Assembly: GCA_964643885.1 (NCBI GenBank)
Contig: CAZXUI010000013.1
Location: 1-64,000, forward strand
DNA from: CAADGL01 sp964643885
GTDB taxonomy: Bacteria; Planctomycetota; Phycisphaerae; UBA1845; Fen-1342
Direction of reading: 5' to 3'
Length of the DNA: 64,000 nt
The notes beneath the pieces were generated by a model, which saw only the letters and a program-made list of their open reading frames with translations, was not told the DNA's origin and did no database searches. Of the stretch, positions 1 to 8,906 are shown piece by piece; positions within the stretch are counted from its first letter, which is position 1, and the number at the start of each line of letters is the position of its first letter. A program made the position numbers and the translations under genes.

Positions 1-533
1 GCCCGCAATCAGAACCCCGTGCGCCAAGCACGGGGTCAACTGATCACCAACGGACGCGCCGCGCCAAGCGGCGGGCTCTGACGCATGTGTGCCACTGCTC
101 CGCAAGCAGTGCGACCCGGCCACGCGTTCCTTGGGAGCGCGCGTGTCTCGCCCGCAATCAGAACCCCGTGCGCCAAGCACGGGGTCAACTCATCACCAAC
201 GGACGCGCCGCGCCGAGCGGCCGGCCCCTGGGCCACCAATAGACCCCCTGCTTGGCGCAGGGAGTTCTGACGCCGTGCCGCGTGTGTGTCTGCTCTGAGC
301 CGCGAGCGTGAGCCCCGGACGCGGTGCGTCCGGGGTGAGCGAGCGGGCTGGGGAGTGGAGCGCCGCCCGCGCAAGCGGCAGATGACGTTCACCTATCACA
401 GGCGCACGCTCGCCGTTTCAGGTGTGCGTGTCTCGACGCGTCGGCGCGAGGCGGCTTGCTGTATTGGCCCGCTCCCTCACGGCCGCCGCTCGGGTGCGCG
501 CGCCCGGTCGCGGTTCGCAGCAGCGGCCGCTCG
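1..533. repeat. Hairpin-rich intergenic region with a 149-bp-spaced direct repeat
   Basis: No gene is supported here. Bases 1-65 recur at 150-214 with a single mismatch (42/191). Both copies contain a 9-bp stem hairpin (14-36 and 163-185) with loop GCCAA. Further hairpins lie at 59-71 (loop GCCAA again), 93-111 (CACTGCT/AGCAGTG), 246-262 (loop TTGGC, the complement of GCCAA) and 313-335 (a perfect 10-bp stem with loop GGT). The region lies downstream of the minus-strand gene ending at 534 and could hold its terminator, but no T-run marks one. Confidence 0.75.
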
Positions 534-2183
534 CTATGGCCACTGCCCGACCGACACGGGCTGGCGCCGCGTGCCGCTGGGTCCCGGCGAGACGCGGCCC
601 GACAGGCACAGATCGAAGTAGACGGCCGACTCGACCGCCGAACCCTGCGCACTTATCAGCGTCACGCGCGCCTCGGCCGCGGTTCCCGGCGGCATCGTGT
701 AGTCGATTTCGATCGGCAGCCACACATCCGTCGGGGCGTCCGCGAAGATCGTGTTGTTTGGCGCGTCGCCGATATCCACCCACGGCGGCACGAGGCCCGA
801 CCGCCACTCGACCTTCACGCCCGCCTGGGCGCCGGGATCATTGAACGGATCGTCGCTGCGCGAGCGGCAGAAGGCCGAGATCGTCAGCGATTCGCCCGGC
901 GTCACGCCGATCTCCTGGTAGATGCCCGCGACGCACGAGCCGCTGATCTTCAAGACGGACAGCCCGTCCAGCGCCGGCACTTCGAACGCGTTCTTACGCG
1001 CCTGGCAGCCGATGCCGCGGAACTCCGTCCAGTTCGTCAGCCCGTTGGGTCCGCTCGTGCCTGATTCGAAGCTGGCGTTCTGTAGCTGGTTCACGCCCGG
1101 CTGCGAGCTGCGCTCGACGAAGGCCGACTCCATGTACACCGGCCCGTTGTCGGCCGACGTGTCATTCGCCACAAGCACGATCCGCGCCAGCGTGATATCC
1201 GCGGGCACGGTCGTCGTGTAGCTCACGAGCACCCACTCGTCCAGCGGCGAGTTCTCGTCGAAGCCCAGGAATTCCTCGGGTGGCGGGTTCTCCGAACCGT
1301 CGGTCGGATAGAACTCGAGCTTCATCGCCGCCGCGGCAGACCCCTCCAGCCCGCCGACCGACGGATTCAGCACGTACGCCGTCAGGTGGATGCGGTCGCC
1401 GGCCTCGAAGACGCCGAAGTCCTGGTAGATGCCCGAGAAGGCCGACCCGAAATCGCCGCCCACGACGACCTTGGCCGAATAATCGCCGACGTACGCCTGC
1501 TCGTCGGACTTCTCCTGGAACCCGAAGCCGAGCCAGTTCGTGATACCCGTCGGATTCGGTCCCGTGCCGACGCCCGGCTCCTCGAAATCGCCGTTGAGCA
1601 GCGCGTTCGGCCCGCTGTCGATCGAAATGGCGCAGTCGTCCCAGTAGGCCGAGCCGAGCGACTGGGCCGAATAGGTCCAGACACACACCGCCCGGGCCGC
1701 GACGGTGCCGGCCGGGGCCACCACCGGCCCGACCGAGCCCGGCGTCCAGACGTCCGGCGTCGACGAGCTGTCGAGAATGGTCACCTCGACGCCGTCGCCG
1801 ATCCGCTGCTCGGCCGCGTCGTAGAACTCGATTTTGAGCTTGGCGGCCGCATCACCACCGATGCGGTCGTTGCCGCGCGTGTAGAGCATCGCGTTCAGCG
1901 TCACGGACTGTCCCGGTGCGGCCGGCACGTCCTGATAGGCGCCGACCGTGGTGTCGCTGCCGAAGGCCTTGAAGGACCAGCCGCCGCCGGGCGTGAAGTT
2001 CGCCTCAGCGCTGCGTTCGACCGTCGGTCCGAAGAAGGTCCACTCGGCCGCGAGGCGGTCGTTGGGTCCGGCCGATCCCGGTCCGTTCTCCATGCTGGGG
2101 TTTTTGACCTGGTTCTCGCCCGCGCTCGCCGCCGGTCCGACGAGCAGCGACAGGCCCAGCGCGATCTTCCAGAGGGTTTTCAT
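534..2183 (-). CDS. Secreted protein with three carbohydrate-binding-like repeats
   Basis: The 549-residue product begins with a signal peptide (residues 1-21, ending AASA). It then shows three divergent repeats of about 165 residues, at roughly 26-190, 196-360 and 366-528. Each opens with a variant of N-x-S/D-F/M-E-x-G (NPSMENG, LLNGDFEEPG, LQNASFESG) and contains a GxYQD/E-like strand. This layout resembles jelly-roll carbohydrate-binding modules of the CBM4/9 type, which is an inference from pattern. No catalytic domain is seen. AAGGA lies 8 bases before the ATG. The gene sits 34 bp after a pseudopilin gene and near a sugar-uptake operon, so a role in cell-surface glycan binding is plausible but unproven. 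Confidence 0.8.
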   Translation of the reverse strand: MKTLWKIALGLSLLVGPAASAGENQVKNPSMENGPGSAGPNDRLAAEWTFFGPTVERSAEANFTPGGGWSFKAFGSDTTVGAYQDVPAAPGQSVTLNAMLYTRGNDRIGGDAAAKLKIEFYDAAEQRIGDGVEVTILDSSSTPDVWTPGSVGPVVAPAGTVAARAVCVWTYSAQSLGSAYWDDCAISIDSGPNALLNGDFEEPGVGTGPNPTGITNWLGFGFQEKSDEQAYVGDYSAKVVVGGDFGSAFSGIYQDFGVFEAGDRIHLTAYVLNPSVGGLEGSAAAAMKLEFYPTDGSENPPPEEFLGFDENSPLDEWVLVSYTTTVPADITLARIVLVANDTSADNGPVYMESAFVERSSQPGVNQLQNASFESGTSGPNGLTNWTEFRGIGCQARKNAFEVPALDGLSVLKISGSCVAGIYQEIGVTPGESLTISAFCRSRSDDPFNDPGAQAGVKVEWRSGLVPPWVDIGDAPNNTIFADAPTDVWLPIEIDYTMPPGTAAEARVTLISAQGSAVESAVYFDLCLSGRVSPGPSGTRRQPVSVGQWP

Positions 2184-2217
2184 GGTTCAATTCCTTTCCG
2201 CCCCAGTGGTTCAAGCG

Positions 2218-3069
2218 CTACGGCAGTGCGTCGAAGCCCCAATCCGTGAGCCCCCACACGTAGAAGGGTCGGTTGCCGTATCCGTCGTAATCCTGTTTGC
2301 GGTATTCGCCGCCGCTCGGGCTCGGTTCGTCGTAGTATTTCTGACGGGGAAACTGCTCCGCGTGCGCGTCGAGGAATACCATTTGCAGCCCGTCGCCGTG
2401 CCGCGGCGTGTTCGTGTCCCAGACCGCATCGGACATGATCACAGTAAGGTTCGGGATGCGCAGCCGGTCGGCGATCGCGCCGTTGACGGCGGGTACGTCG
2501 CCGTGCCTCGGATCCGTGGCCGCCTCGCTCCAGTCGTTGGACCAGTACTCGGTGTAGAGGGGATCGACCGATTCGCCGGGATAATCCGTCGGGTCGACCG
2601 TTCGCCAATAGCCCTGGCTCCAGCTTTCGAGGAACCGTTCGTCAGATTTCAGCACCGTGTAGTAGCTGAAGCGGTCCTCGTCCTGATCGTAGTTCTTGAC
2701 CGAGTTCTCTTCCTTCGCACTCGGGCAGAGATAGAGCTTGATGTCGTCGTTCAGGTAGGGGATGAAGTTGAAGAGCTGGTGGAACTGATAGAAGGGCGCA
2801 TTCGCGTACAGGCCGTCGCCGTCCGGGTCGCTGCCCAGGATGTAGGGCAGTCGACCCTTGTTCTCGCCGATGTAGTACGTCGTCGCCAGCCCGAGCTGCC
2901 GCAGATTCGACAGGCAGACCGCGTTCTTCGACTGGTTCCTGGCGTTCTGAAGCGCCGGCAGCAGAATCGCGATCAGCAGCGCGATGATCGCCACGACCAC
3001 CAGCAGTTCGATCAGGGTGAAGCCGGCGACCCGTCCCGTGAATCGCTCTCGGTTTTCCATGGTGCGCAT
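2218..3069 (-). CDS. Pseudopilin-like protein with prepilin N-terminal methylation domain
   Basis: The N-terminus contains a type IV prepilin/pseudopilin signal: a short basic leader, then G-FTLIELLVVVAIIALL with cleavage expected after Gly16 and Glu at +5. The hydrophobic helix is followed by the SNLRQLGLA region typical of the large planctomycete family of pseudopilin-like proteins (DUF1559 relatives). The globular part ends with a region rich in DAxxEQFP-like strands. The start at 3069 is chosen because GGAGGG lies 9 bases upstream; a second ATG at 3060 is also possible. It is probably exported by a type II secretion or type IV pilus-like machine. Its neighbours are secreted proteins on the same strand. 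Confidence 0.85.
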   Translation of the reverse strand: MRTMENRERFTGRVAGFTLIELLVVVAIIALLIAILLPALQNARNQSKNAVCLSNLRQLGLATTYYIGENKGRLPYILGSDPDGDGLYANAPFYQFHQLFNFIPYLNDDIKLYLCPSAKEENSVKNYDQDEDRFSYYTVLKSDERFLESWSQGYWRTVDPTDYPGESVDPLYTEYWSNDWSEAATDPRHGDVPAVNGAIADRLRIPNLTVIMSDAVWDTNTPRHGDGLQMVFLDAHAEQFPRQKYYDEPSPSGGEYRKQDYDGYGNRPFYVWGLTDWGFDALP

Positions 3070-3181
3070 CTCCCGTGCCCCTCCCTCCTCGGAGCCCACA
3101 CGCTACCCCTCACCCGTGATCGCGCAGCGCCCACTGCACCACGCGCCGCCGCCGAGCGCCCCGGCCCGGCCGATCGTCGGT

Positions 3182-3949
3182 CTACCGCCGCCGACCCGCC
3201 ATGACTCCCAGCCCGCCGATCACCAGCAGCAGGCCCGCGGCCGGCTCCGGAATCAGCGTGAAATTGCTGTACTCCAGCAGGGCAAAGTCGCCGGGATTGC
3301 TGTCATCCGGCTGAAACTGCCCAAACACGCCGAACTGCGTGTTCGGAATGAAACCGTTCTCCAGATTGCCGAAATTCAGCGGCCCGCTCGAAGTGCCGTT
3401 GAGAATGTACTCGATCGTCGAGGCGTCGCCGTCGCCCGGGTCCGGATCATCGTCGGGCGTATAGATCACGCGCATCTCCGCCACCGTGCCAGGCGTATAG
3501 GCGCTGCCGCCGAAGGTGTGGAACGGCAGCACGCCGCCGAACGCGGCCGACTCGCCGTCCGACGTGATGATGAACAGCCCGTCGAAGCCCATGAAATTGA
3601 AGCGGATACCCGCTTCTTTCCGCGGCGCGACCGAGCCCGCGTCCAGCATCGCCGAAACCGTCAGGTCGAATCCCTCCGAAGTCTGGAGCAGGTAGGGATT
3701 CGTCCCGTCGGCCGAGAAGAGCGCATCGTGCCGGTTGGCGAACCCGCCGGAGCCGAAGTTCTGCTCCGTGATGCTCAGCAGCGAGGGATAGTTGTTGACG
3801 ATCGTCAGGTCTGAATCGGGATAGTCGTTGAAGAAGCGGGCGTTTACGACGAGGGAGTTGATGTCGCCGATGTCGGCCAGCGCCGGTGCGGGAAGCAGCG
3901 CCGCGCCCGCCAGCAGGCATAGCGCACTGCACGAACAGAATCGTTTCAT
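3182..3949 (-). CDS. PEP-CTERM sorting-domain protein
   Basis: The 255-residue product has an N-terminal signal peptide (cleavage near PAPALA, residue 25). It ends in a classic PEP-CTERM tail: the IPEP motif near residue 233, a hydrophobic helix and a terminal GRRR. Such tails are recognised by exosortase systems and sort the protein to the cell surface or extracellular matrix. The middle is beta-rich and of unknown function, possibly a lectin-like jelly roll (it contains IRFNFMGFDGLFIITSDG). The gene is divergent from the GH1 operon and reads from a promoter (4000-4028) whose -35 box is shared with that operon. Confidence 0.85.
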   Translation of the reverse strand: MKRFCSCSALCLLAGAALLPAPALADIGDINSLVVNARFFNDYPDSDLTIVNNYPSLLSITEQNFGSGGFANRHDALFSADGTNPYLLQTSEGFDLTVSAMLDAGSVAPRKEAGIRFNFMGFDGLFIITSDGESAAFGGVLPFHTFGGSAYTPGTVAEMRVIYTPDDDPDPGDGDASTIEYILNGTSSGPLNFGNLENGFIPNTQFGVFGQFQPDDSNPGDFALLEYSNFTLIPEPAAGLLLVIGGLGVMAGRRR

Positions 3950-3999
3950 CTTTCATCCTCCGAGTGGAAATGAGATGCGCAATACGGGACCATGAGGGA

Positions 4000-4028
4000 A
4001 TCTTAATCGCCCCCGGGTCTCATTGCAA
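4000..4028 (-). promoter_or_regulatory. Candidate sigma-70 promoter for the leftward PEP-CTERM gene
   Basis: On the minus strand, TTGCAA (4028-4023) is followed after 17 bases by TAAGAT (4005-4000). Each box matches the consensus at 4 of 6 positions with ideal spacing. It lies about 50 bp before the PEP-CTERM start at 3949. The -35 box is palindromic and is also used by the rightward promoter. Confidence 0.5.
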
Positions 4029-4051
4029 GCGCTTTCAGTCCCGGTTATGCT
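4023..4051 (+). promoter_or_regulatory. Candidate sigma-70 promoter for the GH1/sugar ABC operon
   Basis: On the plus strand, TTGCAA (4023-4028) is followed after exactly 17 bases by TATGCT (4046-4051). Each box matches the consensus at 4 of 6 positions. The expected start of transcription near 4058 leaves a leader of about 80 bases before the GH1 start at 4138. Confidence 0.5.
4024..4037. promoter_or_regulatory. LacI-family (cre-like) operator
   Basis: The 14-base site TGCAAGCGCTTTCA reads TGAAAGCGCTTGCA on the other strand. That fits the LacI/GalR-family operator pattern TGWAARCGYTWNCW around a central CG. It overlaps the -35 and spacer of the rightward promoter and touches the -35 of the leftward one, so a bound repressor could block both. 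No LacI-family gene is present in this window, so the regulator must be encoded elsewhere. Confidence 0.65.
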
Positions 4052-4137
4052 CCTGCCTGGGACCGGCCCGACGCGGACCGGCCGCCGCCGCCGTCGCTGG
4101 TGCGTAACCACCGGCGCCGCAGTGGGTTAGGTGACGT

Positions 4138-5508
4138 ATGTCGCTTCAGAACCACCCCTGGCCGCCGGCGTTTCTGTGGGGCGCCGCCACCTCGGCCTTC
4201 CAGGTCGAGGGGGCTGCGGATGCAGACGGCCGCGGCCCGAGCATCTGGGACGCCTTCTGCGCCACGCCCTGCCGGCTGCCGGGCGGCCCGACCAGCGTCG
4301 CCGCCTGCGAGCACTATCACCGCTTCAACGAAGACATCGCCCTGATGCAGCGGCTCGGCCTCAACGCCTACCGCTTCAGCATCAGTTGGCCGCGCGTCAT
4401 GCCCGATGGCGCCGGACAGGTGAACCCGGCCGGCCTGGATTTCTATGACCGCCTCGTCGACGCGCTGCGACGCGCCAACATCGAGCCGCTGGTCACGCTT
4501 TATCACTGGGACCTGCCGGCCGCTTTGCAGGAGCGCTTCGGCGGTTGGGCTCACGCGGACAGCCCGCACATTTTCGCCGACTACGCCGAGCTCGTGCTGC
4601 GCCGCCTGGGCGACCGCGTCCGCTGGTGGCTGACGCTCAACGAACCCTGGGTCGTCGTTGACGCCGGATACTTTCACGGTGTTCATCCGCCCGGCCTGAA
4701 AGACCGCCGGCTCGGCTACCGCGTCGGACACAATCTGCTGCGGGCGCACGCCCACGCCGTTGCCCGCTTCCGCGCGATGCGCCGGCCGGATGCGCAGATC
4801 AGCTTCGCGCTCAACACGGCGTACTTTTTCCCGGCCGGCGAGGGCCCGGATGATGCGGCCGCCGCGGAGCGCTCACTGCTCAACTTCGGCGGCTGGTTCA
4901 TGGATCCCGTCCAGTTCGGCGATTATCCGCAGGAGCTGCGAGCCCGCCTGGGCGACCTGCTGCCTGAGTTCACGCCGGAAGATTCGCGTCTGCTGACGCG
5001 CTCGGCGGACTTTCTCGCCCTGAACTATTACACGAGCGACATCGTTCGCCACGCGCCGTCCTGCGGGCCGATGGAGGCGGAGATCCTCGCCGCCGCGGAC
5101 GTTCCGCGCACCGCGATGAACTGGAAGATCATGCCGGATGGCCTGCGCCGGCTGCTGCACTGGCTCTGGGATCGTTATCGGTTGCCCATCTGCATCACGG
5201 AGAACGGGGCCGCCTTCGACGATGCGGCGGACGAAGGCGGCTTCGTCCGCGACACGGACCGGTTAGAATATATTCGCACGCACCTCGAGGCGGTCGCGGC
5301 GGCCATGCGCGACGGAGTCGATCTCCGCGGCTATTTCGTCTGGTCGCTGCTCGACAACCTGGAGTGGGCGGAGGGGTACTCGAAGCGGTTCGGCATCGTT
5401 CGCTGCGACTTCGCCACGCAGCAGCGCACGATCAAGGCCAGCGGGCAGTGGTATGCCGATTTTCTGGCTGCGATCGGCGCCCGGCCGCACGCGGAGGCGA
5501 TCCGATGA
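4138..5508 (+). CDS. Glycoside hydrolase family 1 beta-glucosidase
   Basis: The product (456 residues) is a full-length GH1 enzyme expected to release glucose or galactose from beta-glycosides or short oligosaccharides. Recognisable parts are the N-terminal FLWGAATSAFQVEG substrate-site motif, RFSISWPRV, the acid/base glutamate in TLNEPW (Glu169) and the nucleophile in ITENG (Glu355). There is no signal peptide, so it should act in the cytoplasm on imported sugar. It is the first gene of a rightward operon, and its stop codon overlaps the next start (ATGA at 5505-5508). The divergent LacI-type operator upstream suggests induction by its sugar. Confidence 0.95.
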   Translation: MSLQNHPWPPAFLWGAATSAFQVEGAADADGRGPSIWDAFCATPCRLPGGPTSVAACEHYHRFNEDIALMQRLGLNAYRFSISWPRVMPDGAGQVNPAGLDFYDRLVDALRRANIEPLVTLYHWDLPAALQERFGGWAHADSPHIFADYAELVLRRLGDRVRWWLTLNEPWVVVDAGYFHGVHPPGLKDRRLGYRVGHNLLRAHAHAVARFRAMRRPDAQISFALNTAYFFPAGEGPDDAAAAERSLLNFGGWFMDPVQFGDYPQELRARLGDLLPEFTPEDSRLLTRSADFLALNYYTSDIVRHAPSCGPMEAEILAAADVPRTAMNWKIMPDGLRRLLHWLWDRYRLPICITENGAAFDDAADEGGFVRDTDRLEYIRTHLEAVAAAMRDGVDLRGYFVWSLLDNLEWAEGYSKRFGIVRCDFATQQRTIKASGQWYADFLAAIGARPHAEAIR

Positions 5509-7340
5509 GCTACTCGCGCTCGCGTTCGAGTATTCGCCCGGCCGGGCTCGCCGCGCTGCTGTTGGCGGCGGCACTGGCGACCAGCCGCGGCTCCGCCGAA
5601 GTTCTCTTTCAAGTCCAGTCCTTCTCGAACATCACCTACTACTCGGGTTTTTCGGGCACGGTCGGCTCGACCGGCGTGTGGCCCAGCGAGATGGGCTGGC
5701 AGGGAGAGCAGATCGATATCGCCTTCGACCTGCCGGCCGGCCCGCCGCCCGAAGCGCTGCACTACCGCTTCCGCGTGGTCATCGCTGACCAGTTCACGCA
5801 GGAGTTCGATCTGACCGTCCTTGCCGGTCCGACGCTGGCCGACCTCGAGCCCGTCGAAACGCAGTTTCTGGACAGCCCGCGCGTATTGATCGCGACGATC
5901 GACCCCGGCCGCTTCACGCCGGGGCAGACGAATTACCTGCGTCTCCGTGGGAACGGCGTGAACGTCGGCCCCGGCTTTCCGTCCGGCATCCGCTGGGTCC
6001 GCTGGATTCTCTCGCGCACGGACGCCGAAGACACGCCCGATGCCATCCGCATCAACCAGCTCGCCCGCACGACCTTCTTCCTGCTCGATGCGATCGAGCC
6101 CTCCGGCCTCGTTCGCGACGCTCTGCCGCTCTCGCCCGACGACGACCCCTTCCACCCCGCTTCGCCCGACGCGGCCGGCTTCGCCCTGATCGGCCTGTGC
6201 GTGGCCGACCGGCTCGGCCAGATCGACTTCGCCGAGCCGCTGGCCGAGAGCATCCTCGAGGCGTATGCCGGCTACGGCCCGGTCGTGCCGCTGCGGAATG
6301 CCCGCGGTCACTGGTGGCACTGGCTGGATTTGCAGACCGGGCAGCCGGCCGCCGGCTGGGGCGATGCCTACACGACCATCGGCTCGGCCCTGCTGGTCGG
6401 CGGGGCGCTCTTCGCCGGCAATCACTTCGCCGACAACGCGCACATCCGCGACCTGGCTGAAGAGCTGCGGCTGACGACCGATTTCGACGCGGCGATTCAT
6501 CCCAGCCTCGACGGCCGCGTCTTTCTGGCCACCGATGCGGCGGGCAACGAGGAGTTCGGCTCGGTTCCGCCGTGGAACGAGTACATGATCATCGTCAGCC
6601 TCGCGTTGCGGCAGACGAGCAACGCGCGGGCGACGGCCGTCGCGCCGCTCTGGCTCGACCCCGGCAACGTGCCGACGATCGCCTTCCGCGGCATTCCCAC
6701 GCTGACGGACAACCTCGGCTCCTACGCGCCGGCCTTCTGGGTCCAGCAGCAGCACTTCTTCAACCCGGATTTCGCCGGCAGCGGCGGCTTCGAGACGTTC
6801 TTCTACAACCAGCAGCAGGCCGACGCGCTCTACTGCGCGTTCAACCTCGGCCAGCACTATCGCCACGGGCTGACGGCCGGCGTCGACCCGACCGGCTACT
6901 TCGCCGACCGCATCTTCAACCATCACAACGTCTATTCGCCGTCGGCCGTCGCGGGTTGGGGCGATGTGAACACGCTGCTGGAGTTCCTCTGGGATCAGCC
7001 GCCGGGCAGCGACGCCCGCTATCGCTATGGAGCGGCCCGCGTCTCGAGCACGCAGCCGGATTGGATTCCGCACGATGCGGCCCTGGTGGATCATCTGTTT
7101 CTGATGTACGGCCTGATGGAGAGCATCGAGCCGAGCTTCTTCAAGGCGCGGCACCCGTTCCAGCCCGATGCGGACGGTGACGGCATCGCCGACGCATATG
7201 ACAATTGCGTCCATGCGTGGAACCCCGGTCAGTCGGACAGCGACGGTGACGGTGTGGGCGACGCCTGCGAGCGCGTGCTCAAGCCCGGCGGCGGCGCGAC
7301 GCAGCGAACGCCGCTGTCGATCCGCCCGCTGACACCGTGA
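5505..7340 (+). CDS. Secreted protein of unknown function with C-terminal TSP3-type Ca repeats
   Basis: The 611-residue product starts with a basic, hydrophobic signal peptide (residues 1 to about 31). A beta-rich N-terminal part (to about residue 160) is followed by a long mainly helical region with many Trp and Tyr residues (WHWLD, FWVQQQHFF, YRYGAAR). This could be an alpha/alpha-toroid carbohydrate-active fold, but I do not recognise the family. Near the C-terminus are Asp-rich thrombospondin type 3-like calcium repeats (DADGDGIADAYDNC, DSDGDGVGDACE). The start overlaps the GH1 stop by 4 bases, so it is translationally coupled. The operon suggests binding or degradation of the polysaccharide whose products are imported by the ABC genes. 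Confidence 0.8.
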   Translation: MSYSRSRSSIRPAGLAALLLAAALATSRGSAEVLFQVQSFSNITYYSGFSGTVGSTGVWPSEMGWQGEQIDIAFDLPAGPPPEALHYRFRVVIADQFTQEFDLTVLAGPTLADLEPVETQFLDSPRVLIATIDPGRFTPGQTNYLRLRGNGVNVGPGFPSGIRWVRWILSRTDAEDTPDAIRINQLARTTFFLLDAIEPSGLVRDALPLSPDDDPFHPASPDAAGFALIGLCVADRLGQIDFAEPLAESILEAYAGYGPVVPLRNARGHWWHWLDLQTGQPAAGWGDAYTTIGSALLVGGALFAGNHFADNAHIRDLAEELRLTTDFDAAIHPSLDGRVFLATDAAGNEEFGSVPPWNEYMIIVSLALRQTSNARATAVAPLWLDPGNVPTIAFRGIPTLTDNLGSYAPAFWVQQQHFFNPDFAGSGGFETFFYNQQQADALYCAFNLGQHYRHGLTAGVDPTGYFADRIFNHHNVYSPSAVAGWGDVNTLLEFLWDQPPGSDARYRYGAARVSSTQPDWIPHDAALVDHLFLMYGLMESIEPSFFKARHPFQPDADGDGIADAYDNCVHAWNPGQSDSDGDGVGDACERVLKPGGGATQRTPLSIRPLTP

Positions 7341-7386
7341 TTTCGGCAGGTGGCGTGCTCGAGCAAGTGGCATGCTCGTGCGGGTG

Positions 7387-7448
7387 GCATGCTCTCGCCG
7401 CAGGCGTGAGCATGCTTCCGCGGGTGCGAGATTCCGATCTCGCACCCG
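7387..7448. repeat. Intergenic palindromic repeat pair before the binding-protein gene
   Basis: An inverted GCATGCTC/GAGCATGC pair (about 7387-7413) is followed by a perfect 11-bp stem hairpin GGGTGCGAGAT/ATCTCGCACCC (7422-7447, loop TCCG). The same words recur at 31642-31745, 32676-32845 and 63404-63425. The hairpin sits between two genes of one operon and 42 bp before a start codon, so it may modulate downstream expression or RNA stability. Confidence 0.7.
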
Positions 7449-7489
7449 GCGGCGCACGAGCGCGGCAGAATGTCCAGAAGGAACCCCAC

Positions 7490-8890
7490 ATGAGCGGCCG
7501 GCCGCTCCTGCTCTCCATCCTCCTCGGCCTGCCCGCCGTGCTCCTGCTGGCCTTCGGACCGCGCGGCAAAGTCGACGTCCCCGAAGGCCGGATCATCATC
7601 CGCTACTGGGAAAAGTGGACCGGCGTCGAGGCCCGCGCGATGCAGCGCATCGTCGACCGCTTCAACGAGACCGTCGGCGCCCGCGAGAGCATCTGGGTCG
7701 AGTACTGCGCGATCAGCAATGTCGACCAGCGGCTGCTGATCGCCACGGCCGGTGGCGACCCGCCCGAGGTCGCTGGCCTGTTCGACCACGCCGTGGCCCA
7801 GTTCGCCGATCAGAACGCACTGCTCGAGCTCGACGACCTGGCGGCCGAGTTCGGCATCCGCCCCGCCGACTTCGCCCCGATCTGGTGGAACATCGGCCGC
7901 TACAACGACCGCCTCTACGCCCTGCCTTCCTCGCCCTTCACCGTCGGGCTCTACTACAACCGCCGACTCTTCCGCGAGGCGGCCGACTGCCTCCGCGCCG
8001 CCGGCCTCGACCCCGACCGTCCGCCGCAGACGATCGCCGAGCTTGACCAGTACGCCCGCTGCCTGACGCGCCGCGACGAGTCCGGCAAGCTCGTCCAGCT
8101 CGGCTTCACCGTCTCGCCCGCGATGCTCGGCTGGTGGCACTGGATCTGGCCCAACTTCTTCGACACCCGCCTGTGGGACGGAAAGCGCTTTCAGATCGAC
8201 ACGTCCGCCGGCCGGGCGGCCTACGAGTGGATCGCCGGGCAGCGCGTGCTGCTCGGCTCCGTCGGGCTCGACCATATCGCCGACCCGGCCGAGCGCCGCC
8301 GCCGCGCCATCCAGGACCTGCTCGCATTCGAGGCCGCGGCCGGCTCGATCGAAGGCCCGACCAATCCATTCCTCAGCGAGCGGCTGGCGATGGTCTTTCA
8401 GGGTCCGTGGATGTCCAACTGGATCCGCACCTACACACCCTCACTCGATTACGGCGTCGCCTTCTTCCCCTCCGTCAGTGGCGAGCGGCGCAACTGCTTC
8501 GCCAGTGCGGATGTCTTCGTCATCCCCCGCGGCTGCCGCGAGCCGCGGGCCGCGATGTGCTTCCTCGCGTTCGTCATGCAGCCGGAGGTGATGGAACAGC
8601 TCTGCCGCGAGCACTGCAAAAACTCGCCGCTTGCCGCCGTCAGCCGGGAGTTCTTCGACACCCACCCGAATCCGCACATCCGCGTCTTCGACGAGATGGC
8701 CCGCTCCGAGTTCGCCTTCAGCTATCCGCAGACGCCCGTCTGGGCCCAGCTCTGGACCGAGACGCTCTACATGCTCGAGAACATCATCCGCGGCGTCGCC
8801 GACCCGCGCGAACAGCTCACCCGGACGCAGCGAAAGGCCGACGCGATCGTGGCCGAGTACGAGCGCATGGCCGCCAGGCGCCGCCAATGA
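7490..8890 (+). CDS. Sugar ABC transporter substrate-binding protein (family 1)
   Basis: The product (466 residues) is an extracellular solute-binding protein of the MalE/UgpB type. It begins with a hydrophobic N-terminal segment without an obvious lipobox, so it is secreted or membrane-anchored. Typical features are IIIRYWEKWTG near the N-terminus, PPEVAGLFDH, YALPSSPFTVGLYYNRRLF and a C-terminal helical region. The start at 7490 has AAGGA 7 bases upstream. Two permease genes follow 16 bp downstream. The GH1 enzyme in the same operon indicates a beta-linked oligosaccharide as substrate. No ATP-binding subunit is encoded nearby, so a shared MsmK-like ATPase is inferred. Confidence 0.92.
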   Translation: MSGRPLLLSILLGLPAVLLLAFGPRGKVDVPEGRIIIRYWEKWTGVEARAMQRIVDRFNETVGARESIWVEYCAISNVDQRLLIATAGGDPPEVAGLFDHAVAQFADQNALLELDDLAAEFGIRPADFAPIWWNIGRYNDRLYALPSSPFTVGLYYNRRLFREAADCLRAAGLDPDRPPQTIAELDQYARCLTRRDESGKLVQLGFTVSPAMLGWWHWIWPNFFDTRLWDGKRFQIDTSAGRAAYEWIAGQRVLLGSVGLDHIADPAERRRRAIQDLLAFEAAAGSIEGPTNPFLSERLAMVFQGPWMSNWIRTYTPSLDYGVAFFPSVSGERRNCFASADVFVIPRGCREPRAAMCFLAFVMQPEVMEQLCREHCKNSPLAAVSREFFDTHPNPHIRVFDEMARSEFAFSYPQTPVWAQLWTETLYMLENIIRGVADPREQLTRTQRKADAIVAEYERMAARRRQ

Positions 8891-8906
8891 GCCCGAGGGG
8901 ATCCGT

